A stretch of 64,000 nucleotides of DNA from Lamellibrachia columna (lineage: Eukaryota; Annelida; Polychaeta; Sabellida; Siboglinidae). The notes under the pieces are model-generated. The model worked only from the letters and a program-made list of their open reading frames with translations. It did not search any database and had not been told where the DNA came from. The position numbers were made by a program, and so were the translations under genes. The stretch spans positions 11,493,574-11,557,573 of the forward strand of contig OY759269.1 in the NCBI GenBank assembly GCA_963662155.1. The letters are read 5' to 3'. Numbering within the stretch: the first letter of the stretch is position 1; the number at the start of each line of letters is the position of its first letter. Positions 42,901 to 54,691 of the stretch are shown here, one piece after another.

Positions 42901-45900
42901 AGCGGTTGGCTGGTCGGTGCCATATCGCAACATTTCAACGTCTGTGCGCAGAATCATGAAGATGCTCTGTGTAAAATCACAACAATAATAGTGTATAAAA
43001 ATTCTAAATTCTTGTAATATCCCTGGAGTCATTTATGCTATCCCAGGATTCACTTATGATATCTTGGAGTCATTTCATTTTGTCAAACATCTTAGTTTTT
43101 TATTTAATATTAAAATTTTTAAAAACTGATTTTGCACCTGCTCCATTTGTGCATTCTATACAAACATCACTTTAAAAATATTTACTGGTGGTAATATTTA
43201 CTGGTGGTAATATTTACTGGTGATAATATTTACTGGTGGTAATATTTACTGATGGTAATACTACCAAAACAATGGATTTTTAAAGCATAAAAGTGAGTTT
43301 ATCATCAGTAGGCAAATTATTACCAAATAATCACAGATCCAATGTAAAAATTATATTATTGGGGTACTTTAGGATTGAGACCATATCATGTTCATCTGTT
43401 ATGCTAATAAAATCCCCCATGCCCCTGGAATAATTATTCTTTTCTGAAGTTTCACCAAACATTAGTGTTATAATTATCCCACATAATATGGCGCAATGCA
43501 CCATCGAAAGACAAGAGAACTTAGGGGTCATCTCAGAACATCGATGTCGGATATTAGACAAAATTACTTTCGTTTCGGGGGTAGGGAGGGTCAGAGGCAG
43601 TTTCGACTATCGTCTGACATTGATATTTTATGCTTTGGACTTTTGCGCCCCGCCCCCTCACCTGATTGCACCATTTCTTTTTTCGTGACACTCATACAAA
43701 AATGGCCACACTGAAGAAAACGCTTAGTCAACCTACAATTTTTGGATCAAAAGTGACATATCTTCAGAATATGAACTGATTGTCAACAAAGAGTGGGAGA
43801 AAAACAGAGAATTTGGGGTTGAACAAGAACGTAATATGCAAAAAAGTTCACGCTATTTACGGGACGCTGTCAAAGTCCAAACCTGAAGCAATCAGTGTAT
43901 ATCTCCATCACAAATTAGAGCCCGAACTATTTTTCAAAAAAGACATAATTTGTAATATCATTGCTATTCAAAGTTAATGCACATAGCCATAGGCAGGGTT
44001 GTTTGATTTAAATCATTTGATTTAAATCACTGATTTATGAATTTTTTTTTTGACTTCCGGTTTTTTTTAATCGCTGATTTATATGAATTTAACACAAATA
44101 ATTGTTTACAAGCATCGAGATCAACAAAGTTTTGTGTGTTTTTTAATACAAAAGCACAAAGTGCGCACAATTGTGTAGCTGTATTGACACCAGATAGCCT
44201 GAAATTAAAATATTTTATGACATTGTGTATACCAGATTTCAAAAAAATCAAATAAATAAAAAAAATCTGATTTAAATAAAAAAATCCGATTTTTTTTTTA
44301 AATCATGATTTTTTCAACCTTGGCCATAGGCAAATGATGTGGATCGACCTAGTCCTAGACCTATAGATATTTTTAATATATTGATATCATCATATCAATG
44401 TTTACAAACTTTCATCTGGGGGTGGGGGGTGGGGGGATGAGACCAGATGAAAGTTATTTCATCTGTGGTAGGACATTGATGTTCTGAGATGACCCCTTAG
44501 CCTATCCTAGACCTAGTAATATACGAGTGTTCACAGTACTGGCAAATCACACAGGGGTGAGATTTAGCGGGCGCCCGGTCGCCAATGGCGCCCAAAAATG
44601 GCTTCGGGTGACTTCAATTTTTGGCTACAGTAGCCTGCATGGTGACTCGAAATATTTATGGAGCTGCAATATTTTAGACCCAGCAAAAATAAACGGAATG
44701 TTAATAAACACATCAGAAGTGTTGTCCTGGCTATATGTTAATCATAAATCGTGTGTTTGTGATATTGCAAGAAATGTTGCCAAACCGTAGCCGAAGCGAT
44801 ATCAATAGGGAGAATTCATTGTATTTTTAATCAACCACATCGACTCTCAACATGTAACTGAACGGTCATTCTACACTGAAATAATAACTGGTCATGTTTA
44901 TAGTCTTTGGTACCACGTGGCGCCACTTTTATATATACTAGCAAAAATACCCGTCACCAGGTCGGGATTACGTGGTAGTTTATATGTGACAGCCATGATA
45001 GCAATGTTTACCAAATACCTCAGGCCAATATACCATCAATATGCTCGAACGTATTACCAGAAACAACTGTGTCACACACGTGATGGCACTGATGCAATAC
45101 TTGTTGCATGTTCAAAATGTAGAAGGTCGCGTGAATTTAGACCCATGGGGCATGGATACTTTTGTTGGTTGTAGAATAGTAGAATATCTGCTTTCTACTG
45201 TCAATACGTGGGTGCATGCTTTCTACTATAATAAGTTTCTGCGATTGTTGGAAGTTAACGTTTTACGCAACGTACATTTGATTTACCATAAAAACCACTA
45301 AGAACCCTTGATATATGGGGTATTTCAAAAAAATAAAGGCGTTACGTTTCATTCATGGGTTCGTAGAGTAATCCCTGAAAGTTTGGCACCTGAGGTGCAA
45401 GCCGTCTAGGAGGAAAACGTGAACATAACCACATTTAAACATACATACATACATAAAAACATACGTTATCTCGATTATAGTTAGATATAATTATCTCCAT
45501 GGTGCGCGGAGCGCTTCTGGTGAATTAATCAGGAACCTGATTAAAAGTTTCTCTAGGCTAGGGTAAAATCAGGTCCTTTAAAAAATCAGCAAAACTTCAG
45601 TTCACAGGACCTGATGTCCTGTGACACTTGGAGACTTTTCGCGTAGACTGTTGGTGTACCATGTTATGAAAGAAAAACAACCTGTGTTTAATTGTATACT
45701 GTATTTTATTCAGTATTATGTATCACATTCTATTGATCCTGCCGTGAAAATAAATGTTTCAAAACTGTTTGTTTTTGATGTTTTTATTTGTCGTTGATGT
45801 CGTTCATACATTCTATCATCAAAGTATTGATTAGCAAGTGGGCTACCTAAGAAGCTGTCGGGCTACTTAACTTTGCAAGGTTGGTAGCCCAATTGGCTAT

Positions 45901-48900
45901 CTTCCATGACTTGCTAAATCTCACCCGTCACGTATGCAATGCCAGAGAGCTAGGCATAATAATCCGCCCCACTCTTGAGCTAGGGGTGTAAGTCGACCCC
46001 AGGTTTTTTCAACTTGCCGATTTGGGCTTTCCATAGCCAAATGGCGATGGAACTAATAACTTAAGTTTTAAAACCGACATGCACTAACTGTTTCACATGT
46101 GTATTCTGTAACATACAACCGACACATGGGCGTCAAGAAACTGAAGAAACGTGCTCCAAATAATTACTTATGAGTGCTTTTATCGGTGACATAGAAAACA
46201 TTTCACAATTAGCCGCCATACTGTGCACGCGATGTTGCCTTTAGGTCACATGGTCAAACGTGATTTCGTGTAGAATGAGGCCAGAGTGGGCCAGCAGCAC
46301 AGACATAAATAAAACACCTGTTAGTAAGTTAGTAGTTTATAGGGGGATGATTAATGATGTAGCTCAATGGCCAGCAGACGGCAATTGTTAGCATGACCTC
46401 ATATTGGTAATCTCGCTCACAACATCCGGTTATATAAACATTTTGACAAGCACATGCGTTCTGACAAAAAGGTAATAATTTCACACTTTTACATGGTTAT
46501 TGTCAGGTAACTTTAGTGATATACATATAAAAATAAAAAAATGGCGTTTTTGTAAGGTTTCACGTTTCATGAAAATACTTACGTTTCTGCCGAGCGAGAT
46601 CTTCGCCTTACAACAGCAACAGCCTGATAGAAAAAATTGTATGGCGATTAACTTTACCTACCAGACGGCCTACTCTTGTGTGCCGAATAAGCGTCCATAT
46701 ACGCGTATTTATTTGATGAAAAATGCCATCCTATATGCACCTTACTTGGCACTATACTATTATTAAATTTTTACAATTGTGCCAGCCTATATTCTACGAT
46801 AAACGTGGCAAATTATGCAGGGTATAAGTTTTAGGAGAGCAATAGCTCTCACTCCCTATTGTTAACGCTAATCAATGGTCCACGGAGCGGTTTACCCCTC
46901 GCGTTAAAATCATCTGCTCCCAACTGGAGCCTGCATGTGGCTCCCTCTGACGGCTAAGTTTTCATCCTTTCGAACGAGTCGTAAATTCAGCGGGATTCCG
47001 TGATTTGATCCCGAAATGTTAGACCGTTAGATTTCTATGATTAGATGAATCGGTCAGAATTCCTAGTTATCGGGAGCTCGATATGTCATATTATTAGCTA
47101 AAATGCCATTATCACCGCGTAAAATTATTAATGGCACCTCAATTTTAAAATCGGTCGAAGCCGCCGCTAGGCGGTTTGGGCTTGCGTATTCTATTCAATA
47201 AAACTTTAATTTACATTTAAAAACGAAAATTCCCCGGTTTTCTCGCAGATATAAAACGCGGTTACTGTATATGCATTGACGCAACGCGAATATGCACAAA
47301 GTTTATGCATATTCGGAGGGAATAAAACCCGAAATACACGGCGATCAGCGTAGTTTACTATAGACTCTATACTAGTATGTCTATGACTAGTTTACTATCC
47401 GACGCCTTCACGTCACGTCAAACAATTTAGCTTCGGCGCTAAAATGACAAATATACTAGTGACTTTTTTGCACTATACTATTATTTGTTTTCAACAATTT
47501 GCCCCCCCCCCCCCCATACTGTTATTCGACACTGTACTATTATTAAATTTGACAGATTTGCCACTACGCCTACGGCTATACTTTTATTTGGCCTATAAGC
47601 TATACGTTTATTTGGCACTCAAGAGTAGCATTTTTCGTAAATCCGGAGTGAACTAAACCCAGCACAAAACATGAATTATAGTATTGTATGACAACATTCA
47701 GTACCCTCGAGAAAACGTTATCAACGCCAACGGTTACCTCTGGCGACTTCTTTAGCACAGTTGCTATCAGGGACGCCAGATCTTTATTGAAATCCGCCGG
47801 TACTTGTGAGCGCTTAAGATTTGTGTCTATCGAACACACGGGCATACTGCATTAAAATGTATCGCATGAAACGTATAACTAGAAAACAGTAACTGTCATA
47901 CAGCAACAACCAGTTACTTTTTATGACTGGTTCCCGCTGGTAACATCCGTAAAATATTTCACAACCCGCCGATAAAAGCTAGGAATGGGTAAAAAAAACA
48001 CCGTTCAAGAAAACGTAGTAATGGGTATTTTAGATCCGGCCATTTCTTGTTCGATGCGTATGCTTTTTGTGCACATTGGAATCGTTTTCCAGCAAAATAT
48101 CATGACATAATGTGGGCATTTAACATTTATTTGCATTTAAAAAACGATAGCACACAACTGAGCAACTTTGTAACTGTATTATTTTATTAATATATTACAG
48201 ATATTCATAATAATTATGGAAATGCTCAGTTGTTTCGTTGTCATTGCAACCCACCATTACATTAGGCATTACCCGGTATATTCTGCTTATTGAACGCTTC
48301 AAAGAACAACAAAGCGTCCCAATATACACGATTTGCCAGGCATGATTGCATTGATTGTACAATCTAAATCAAAAGTGATGGTACACCCGCTATTTTTAAA
48401 CAAACCTTAGAGCCAGATCATGATTTGCTTACAAGAAAATTACCTGTTCACACTTGTAGTGGGCTTTGGTCGCTGCTGAATGGTACATACCCTCATGTCT
48501 TCTACGTAAGCATCACTCTGTTTAATAAGTAGGAGGTGTGTTCAAATGTTCAGCAGTATAATCACCTCCCACTGTTTGCAATGGTGTTAACAAAAACTAT
48601 TTTTGAAGGGCCTGCATGAGAGCAGTGTAATAATAAAAACAATATTCACTATAACCCTTTTAAAATATGCGTTATCTTTCTAAGAGTTGTGAGTTTAAAT
48701 TAAAATTGGAATATGCAGATAGTTATAGTAGTGTTTAACATTTAATAATTACATAAGAGAGTAAAATACTAAAGTGTAAAATGTAATGACAATAATGACG
48801 CAATAATGGTCGTCATGGATCATTATCGTTACTGAGATTTACATTTTTTATTACTGTTACCATTACACAATGAACGCATATATTTCCAACACCAATAGTC

Positions 48901-51900
48901 AAATACATTGGCATTGCTATGCTAAAGACGGCACCATTTCATATAACAATGTTTTAATTAATCAGACTTTTTATTAACAATGTGGATGCAGAAGTTTAAA
49001 TCTAAACAGCAATGTCTATTAATTAAAAACAATTTACAAAAATGTCCTACCAATGTTTTTGCAAGGACGAGGTCAAAAATAATAATAGACATTGTAGAGG
49101 TCAGACCACAGTGCAAAATTGCATTGGTGGCCATATTAATGTTTTGTTTGATTATAAAAAAATGTGACTCAAAAAAAAAAAAATTATTTTAAGAAAAAAA
49201 ATCGGATTTTTTATTTAAATAAGATTTTTATTTTTTTTATTTTTGACATCTGGTATATAGACATTTATAGAGATGTTTATATTTATAAACTCTTTCAAAC
49301 ATGTTCTACTCAAATCGATTTGGGTACTTAACAGAGGGTACATGATTTTTGCTTATATAAAGACATTAGACAATGTCCACAAGGCCTCACCCCCTGTAGT
49401 TGCATAATCTGTCTTGGAAAGGAAAGCAAGCCCTGTGTCTGTGGCTAAAGCAGTGCTAATTATTGTTTGATGAGAGGGTGGATTAGCACCTGTCCAGGCT
49501 CTGTGTACTCTAAGTGTCTCCAACCAGACTGCAAACTGGTACAGTATTAAACAATTGTAGCCCAGACTGTCTCACTTGAGTCAACATACTGAATTGGTAA
49601 CAACTAGCACAAGCTCTAAGTGGACTTTAACTCAGGGCTTCTGACTTGAAAAGATACTTCCTCTGGAAGACAAGTTTGTGTGGCTTCACTGCATTCAGAA
49701 AGGGAATAGCACAAACCTACACAATGTCATAAAATATTTGACTATCAGGCTATCTGGTGTCAATACAGCTACACAAGTGTGCGCACTTTGTGCTTTTGTA
49801 TTAAAAAACATGCTTGTAAACAATTATTTGTGATAAATTCATACAATTTTTAAACTCCCCCACGTGCGATGCCCATCAATATTTACAAAAATAGTCAGGT
49901 ATTCATTTGTCCATTGGCCCATAGCAGAAAAATTCCCATAAATCCGTCTGCCTGTTAAGCCCTAAAAATGCACTGTTTCCCAGCCAATAGTTTCTACAAA
50001 CAAACCTGTGAATATGCCTGCTCAATTGCACTTATGTCATATCATATGAATTATTTAATTTCACATATCACAATTTAATATGCCCTACATTCGTGTGAAA
50101 CAATAAACAGGAAGGTCAACTGTTGTCTGACCCCAAACAGGGAAGCTTTTGTTTGAGAAAGTGTTCAATTTTTATATAAAGTTGTGGCACAATGTATATG
50201 TAGACACATTATGGACCACTCCTGCTTGTCAAGTCATTATTATTTGTTTGACAGCTAAGTCTAAACAATACCTTGCCCATAATATTAGCTGTCTCTTTAA
50301 ATATACCAATGAGTTTATTTTCAAACTAATATTCATATAATTGCTTGATTGTTAACTAAGTATGGCACAACTTTGTCATAAAATTTACAATTGACACATT
50401 TAACAGGAATTCGGGTAAATTCCAATGTGCCAGACTTGTCAAATTTCATTAATTATATGTGACTACTTTCATGCTTCTTGTTGATAAGATACAAGGCAAA
50501 TGATTGATTTGGATATGCCAGCATAAAGGGGTATCACATGACCAGATACCTGTTGCGGCCAGATTTGAAAATGCTGATCTATGCAATGCTTCCAGTGGCT
50601 GTGACACAACCAAAATACAACTATTCTTTCCAATTGTGTTACACAATATTACCAATGCACTGGGCCACATAACAAATATCACCAATGACTGTTCTAGAGC
50701 AAATTGGCTACCTGCTCCATCACATACTGGTGTCATACCTTCTAATTAAAAAAAATTTCTATTGCGGCATCCAATCTGTACCAGACTATTTGTGACTGTG
50801 AGTGCTGTCTGTCTTTTCCAAGCAAACTTATCTTTTCCTGTCAACCTGTGCCTATGGGAATGGTTATATCTTTTGTAAACCACTTCCACACCGCAGCCAA
50901 TCTACCAACGCTGTCAGACCGGAGGGAGAAGTTATGTAGAACACTATTCATAAGCATGCAACAATCTACACATAAATTACACCATCTTTTGCCTCCCCTC
51001 CGGGAAACTCCGTATACAACTCGACACACGAGGACTTACTGTGTGCCGCGTTGCACAACTGAAATATTTCAGAACTCTTTTATACCATATGCTTTAAGAC
51101 ACTGGCAGTAATTATGAACTCATTTATAAATTAGTTACTTTTTACATAATAGTAGTAGGCCATATAATTTATTTTACTATAGTATTGCCTGTTTTAAGTT
51201 TTAATTTATGATTATGTCCTTCATATTTAACTTGTTTATTTACAAACATAACTTTAAACATGATGTACATGCACCTTTTAAAGTTGTTATATTTTAAGTC
51301 ATATTTTTTCTTAATTAATTTATTATCATTGGTTGTTTTACTGGGCCAATTATATAATTCAACTGCTATAGTTGCCATTTTAATAACATTATTATTATTA
51401 AATTACTATTATTATTACTTCAGGGTTAAGGTTATGGTTAGCTAGAGATGGGGTTAGCTAGATAGGGGTGCATACCTTCATTTCCTTTTGTCCAAGTGCT
51501 TACAAAGTACTGCACATAACATGAAATGGGTATTGATGTGTAGTGATTAGACATTTTGAAAAGGCAACAATTATTGCTTATACTAAAAAATTGCTTATTG
51601 TAGGTTTTCAGCTTACCGCAAGCATTTTCACACTATTTTAACATATGAAAAAATGGTGTTGATTAATAATTAAATATAATATTAATAATCAAATTGCACA
51701 AAATATCAGCTTGTGCACATGAAATGTTATAGTACAAAACTAAAATTAACATTTATTTGACATTTTTTATATTTAGTAGATCAGTTATAGGACACCTCCT
51801 AAAGGAGACCATTAAATAATAGCAGCGTTTACCAGTAATGATCTTGTTGACTAAATGGAATCAATAATATATATAATAATATGTGACACCGACACATTTC

Positions 51901-53582
51901 TAAGTCAAACACACACAACATGGGGCAGGTTAGCAACCATTTTTATTGATTTTTTTTTAAATATGAGCCTTAATTATATTATCAGAATTGCAGGCCACAG
52001 TGCAAAATTGCATTGGTGACCATATTAACGTTTTGTCTGGTTATAAGAAAACATGACAATAAAAAATTCAAATTTTTTTTTTCACAGCAACTGCCATCAT
52101 CTCATTGATATACTGACCAAGTTTTGTCAAAATCACATACCTTCAGCTCTTTCTAAATGGCCCCAAAACAATACCTATAAATCCTCCCGCCTGTTATTAA
52201 AAGACAAGGTCACCACTCACAGTTTACACGGTTTCTCAAATTGTATCAAACTTTATTATCTGAATACATACATTGAACAATGTGCAATCCAAAATTGTTA
52301 TATATGTCAACATGACTGACAATGTATCCGTTCCTCCTTGGTTAAAAAAAATCACTGTTTGTATATCTGGTTGTAGGAATATAATTGGCATTTGTAATAT
52401 ACCGGCATATCTATATTAATATCTATATTAATTTTGTTCACCCAGTAATTATGCATTAATATTTATAGGTATTTTTTATATATATATATATATTTTTTAT
52501 TTTATTTTTTTCTTAATAACGGGTGAAATTAATTGACAGGGTGGCTCCTACGTTAGCGATTAATTTTTAGTCTTAGTAGGAGTCTCCCGTCCCTTATATG
52601 ACATTATCTTTTATTTTCAGACTGTACTCTATATTCTTACCACTTCGTTTTCTTATGTCGACATAGATGTAATATATTGTATGGTTTTTGTGTTGAATAC
52701 TCTGTTTTGTTGTTTTTGGGACGAATAAATATTTCCTGTTCCTGTTCCTGTTCCTGTTAAACTCTAAAAATCAATATTTCACAGCCAATAGCTTCTACAA
52801 GCAAACCTGTGGATTTGCCTGCTTAATTGCACTGATGTTACATCATATGAATTGCTTAATTTCATGTATCACAATTTAATACGCACTACATTCATGTGAA
52901 ACAATAAACAGGAAGGTCAACTATGGCCTGACCCCTTTAGCTAATTCACTATCTGAGGAAGGATTGCATGGTTGCCGTCATTAGCCAAGGTTATTGGGCC
53001 AGAGAAACACTGCATTAATTTTCATCCCATGTCATAAATAGTTCAAAGGTTTTAGTTAGCCTGCCAACGTTCCTCTGTCACTAAGGTTTTTTCAAGCAAA
53101 TATTCCACGATATTAATAATCACTCTGTACTGTTTGTAAAATATTCCTCAAGCAAATATTCCATAATGCTCATGTTTTATACAAAAACTGTACCGTTTAT
53201 ATAATGGCATGTATAAAATGTTCATGTTTGCTGAAGTACACTGTGATTTAATGATCTAAACGTCATGCGTCCAAATAAGCGAGCCACCATTAGCGCGCTC
53301 GCACCTAATAGCGAGTATTTACGGTAATAGACGTGTTCAATGCGACCAGCGGACTTGTTACACACGTACGTATTCTCGCGTGCTTACCTCTGGTGACTTC
53401 TTAAACACCGTTCCTATTAAGTATGCGAGATCCTTGTTGAAATTCGCCGGCACTGCTGAACGCTGCATGTTCGTGTCGACAGAGCAGACGGGAAGGTGTC
53501 GAACGCATGAAGTTCGCCATGAAGCCGTGGCCCTGAGCGCTCGAGCCGTAACAGCCACACGTTGTAGAAGAGCCGACGCCAT
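39882..53582 (-). CDS. MIF: MIF/D-dopachrome tautomerase family gene with two alternative first exons
   Basis: A small homotrimeric tautomerase/cytokine superfamily member. Exon 1B+2+3 gives about 120 residues, the usual MIF length. Starting at the proline after Met, the residues include catalytic-type Pro1 and Lys32 (in LKKSPE). Exon 2 has the core strand segment VIHLSAIGVFDEQRNPAYAK, and exon 3 ends GLVFHDITKNDAGHLLYQEM. Phases agree at every junction (0, then 2). Two homologous first exons (47738-47845 and 53388-53582) each end in a GAG|GTAA donor in phase 0, and only one copy of exons 2 and 3 is seen. The human CxxC motif is absent. Neighbours: SLC13 upstream on the map on the same strand, and LACTB head to head. 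Confidence 0.88.
39961..42050. other. MIF intron 2, unannotated part
   Basis: Mostly unique intronic DNA. A short imperfect direct/inverted duplication of GCCATCTCCTATG occurs near 40190-40250; nothing else recognisable. Confidence 0.45.
42057..42150 (-). mobile_element. 5'-truncated LINE family A 3' tail
   Basis: In reverse it reads GGCTTCCTGGTCCACTTGCC within a block matching the 3' tails at 62.7 kb and 8.05 kb. About 15 bp are duplicated inside. Confidence 0.6.
42794..42966 (-). CDS. MIF: MIF exon 2
   Basis: 173 bp between TTTTACACAG and GTCAGT, phase 0 to phase 2. It encodes SIFMILRTDVEMLRYGTDQP and then the conserved HLSAIGVF and AKALLEFIVSQLKIP segments of the MIF fold. Confidence 0.9.
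43180..43259. repeat. 16-bp tandem repeat, 5 copies
   Basis: TTTACTGGTGGTAATA repeated with two single-base variants. Confidence 0.95.
43994..44322. mobile_element. hAT-type MITE with 8-bp target duplication
   Basis: 329 bp; ends CAGGGTTG and CAACCTTG (7 of 8 inverted match), sub-terminal GATTTAAATC inverted repeats, flanked by GCCATAGG on both sides (43986-43993 and 44323-44330). 8-bp duplications are the hAT hallmark. Confidence 0.85.
44554..45926. mobile_element. Possible DNA transposon with 14-bp inverted termini
   Basis: GGGGTGAGATTTAGC at the left and GCTAAATCTCACCC at the right, with sub-terminal GCCAAT-type matches. No clear target duplication and no transposase recognised in the 1.37 kb between. 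Confidence 0.5.
45930..47735. other. MIF intron region with diffuse repeats
   Basis: Repeated traces of GGCACTATACTATTATT-like sequence at 46750, 47450, 47530 and 47610, and a C-run at 47505. The block 46830-47060 looks like a decayed interspersed repeat but I cannot name it. Confidence 0.4.
47738..47845 (-). CDS. MIF: MIF alternative exon 1B (standard MPVC start)
   Basis: 36 codons, MPVCSIDTNLKRSQVPADFN onward, ending KKSPE|GTAACC in phase 0. About 64% identical to exon 1A over the shared 36 positions. The ATG directly follows a possible acceptor-like TGCAG, so it could be either a first exon or the 5' edge of an internal exon. Confidence 0.82.
49080..50130. repeat. Diverged direct repeat, copy 1 (with 51985-52940)
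   Basis: Shares CACAGTGCAAAATTGCATTG near its start and GAAACAATAAACAGGAAGGT near its end with the second copy. Carries the split MITE that the second copy lacks. Confidence 0.8.
49186..49850. mobile_element. Second hAT MITE copy (reverse orientation), split by an insertion
   Basis: 49193-49258 and 49720-49850 match, in reverse, the two halves of the MITE at 43994-44322 (AAATCGGATTTTTT block; GGCTATCTGGTGTCAATACA block). About 460 bp of other sequence sits between. Confidence 0.7.
50870..51110 (+). mobile_element. LINE C-terminal fragment
   Basis: Open frame with LPTLSDRREKLCRTLFI, STHKLHHLLPPLRETPYTTR, HTRTYCVPRCTTEIFQNSFI, PYALRHWQ and stop, a common C-terminal end of jockey/CR1-type ORF2. 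Confidence 0.8.
51985..52940. repeat. Diverged direct repeat, copy 2
   Basis: Counterpart of 49080-50130. Interrupted at 52192-52757 by a LINE 3' end that copy 1 lacks. Confidence 0.8.
52192..52757 (+). mobile_element. 5'-truncated LINE with (CCTGTT)n tail
   Basis: Starts in the last codons of an ORF (HGFSNCIKLYYLNTYIEQCA, IQNCYICQHD, stop), then a 3' UTR, and ends in four CCTGTT units. The related repeat copy at 49.9 kb shows the site without it. Confidence 0.75.
53388..53582 (-). CDS. MIF: MIF alternative exon 1A with presequence-like N-terminus
   Basis: 65 codons ending KKSPE|GTAAGC. Residues 1-29 (MASALLQRVAVTARALRATA and on) hold five arginines and no acidic residue, as in mitochondrial targeting presequences. 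From residue 31 the sequence PVCSVDTN is the MIF start with Pro conserved but not N-terminal unless processed. A proteolytic cut before that Pro is an inference. Confidence 0.75.
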
Positions 53583-53740
53583 GGAGCCGTATGAGTGTGT
53601 TTACGCGTGAGCGTCCACGTGGAACTAATACGAGTAACGGGGTCCACCGGTAACGTTCTCCGGACGGTCCAATGTCCACGACTGTTCTGTCTTTGTCAAT
53701 GATGGAAGTGATAGCTAGGGCTGTGCTAATTCTGGGGAGT

Positions 53741-54691
53741 TTAACCATTTCAGTACTACAGCCCTGATCTGCTGTGACCACGGCACTGAATACTGCATTC
53801 CCAGTGAATATGCAAGAATATCGACTGCATCACTTGAGCCATATAATTTTACATTTCGTCGTCATGGTAACCAGCAATCCAAGACGGCCGCCACGATTTC
53901 ACCGTTTTTGCAGTTGCTAAACGCATTTGTATGCCAGTGTACATAATTAATGTAAACTACTCATGATGATCATGCTACAGGAGTGTACTATGATATAAAA
54001 TACAACATAAAGTACATTTAGTGGAGTATGAGAAAGTGAAAAACAAATTATTTATCTGTATTTTAAACATATGACAGAAGTGTTCATTTGTATTTTGCTA
54101 ACACATTCATCGCTACTGTACCGATTCCAATCAAACTTTGCATGTTGACGGATTCACAGACACCTTTTTCTTTTAACAAAAATGAAACTACGCATCATCC
54201 AGCATTGATACTACAGTGGGCAGCTCATCCTCGGTGTTTACACATTCACATTCATCATCACTAACGTCCGAGTAGCCATCGAAAATACTCCCGCTGTCAG
54301 TATCCGTTTTGCCTCCGGCTCGGTCGCTAAGTTCGCCAACATTGTAACTAATTTTGTTGTTTCGATCGTTAACATCCGACAAATATTCGTCGCTAAAACT
54401 ATCAAATAATCCGTCCAAAACATACGGCGGTAAATCGTCAGTTGAAGTAACGCCGTCTGCCATTGCGCCAAATCGCAGATTTTTATAATCCATCACTAAA
54501 AAACGCGAAAGTCTCCATAAAATGATATTGAGCGATAATAAACGATTGCCGCTACCGAATAGCTAATTCATTCGCCGTGACAACCGTATATAACAAGTGG
54601 CTCCACTTAGTGGATAATTATGAGTAAAAGCGATTTAAATGGTGAACGTAGCCAATGCGGGAATTCCGGCCTGTCGTACTGAAATGGTTAA
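53741..54691 (-). mobile_element. piggyBac-type element, internally deleted
   Basis: Both ends are TTAA followed by an inverted CCATTTCAGTAC repeat (53741 and, reversed, 54691). TTAA is the piggyBac target. It encloses a minus-strand frame from 54496 to 54188 whose acidic, Ser/Asp-rich content fits a transposase N-terminus. No DDD catalytic domain remains. Confidence 0.7.
54188..54496 (-). pseudogene. Truncated piggyBac-like transposase N-terminus (102 codons)
   Basis: Strongly acidic: SFSDEYLSDVNDRNN, DTDSGSIFDGYSDVSDDECE. It lies inside the TTAA-flanked element and starts near its right end, as expected for the 5' end of the transposase gene. Function by position and composition only. Confidence 0.5.

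Noticed and set aside
54238..54471. Second minus-strand frame in the piggyBac element
   Set aside because: Shadow of the 102-codon acidic frame; no matching composition.
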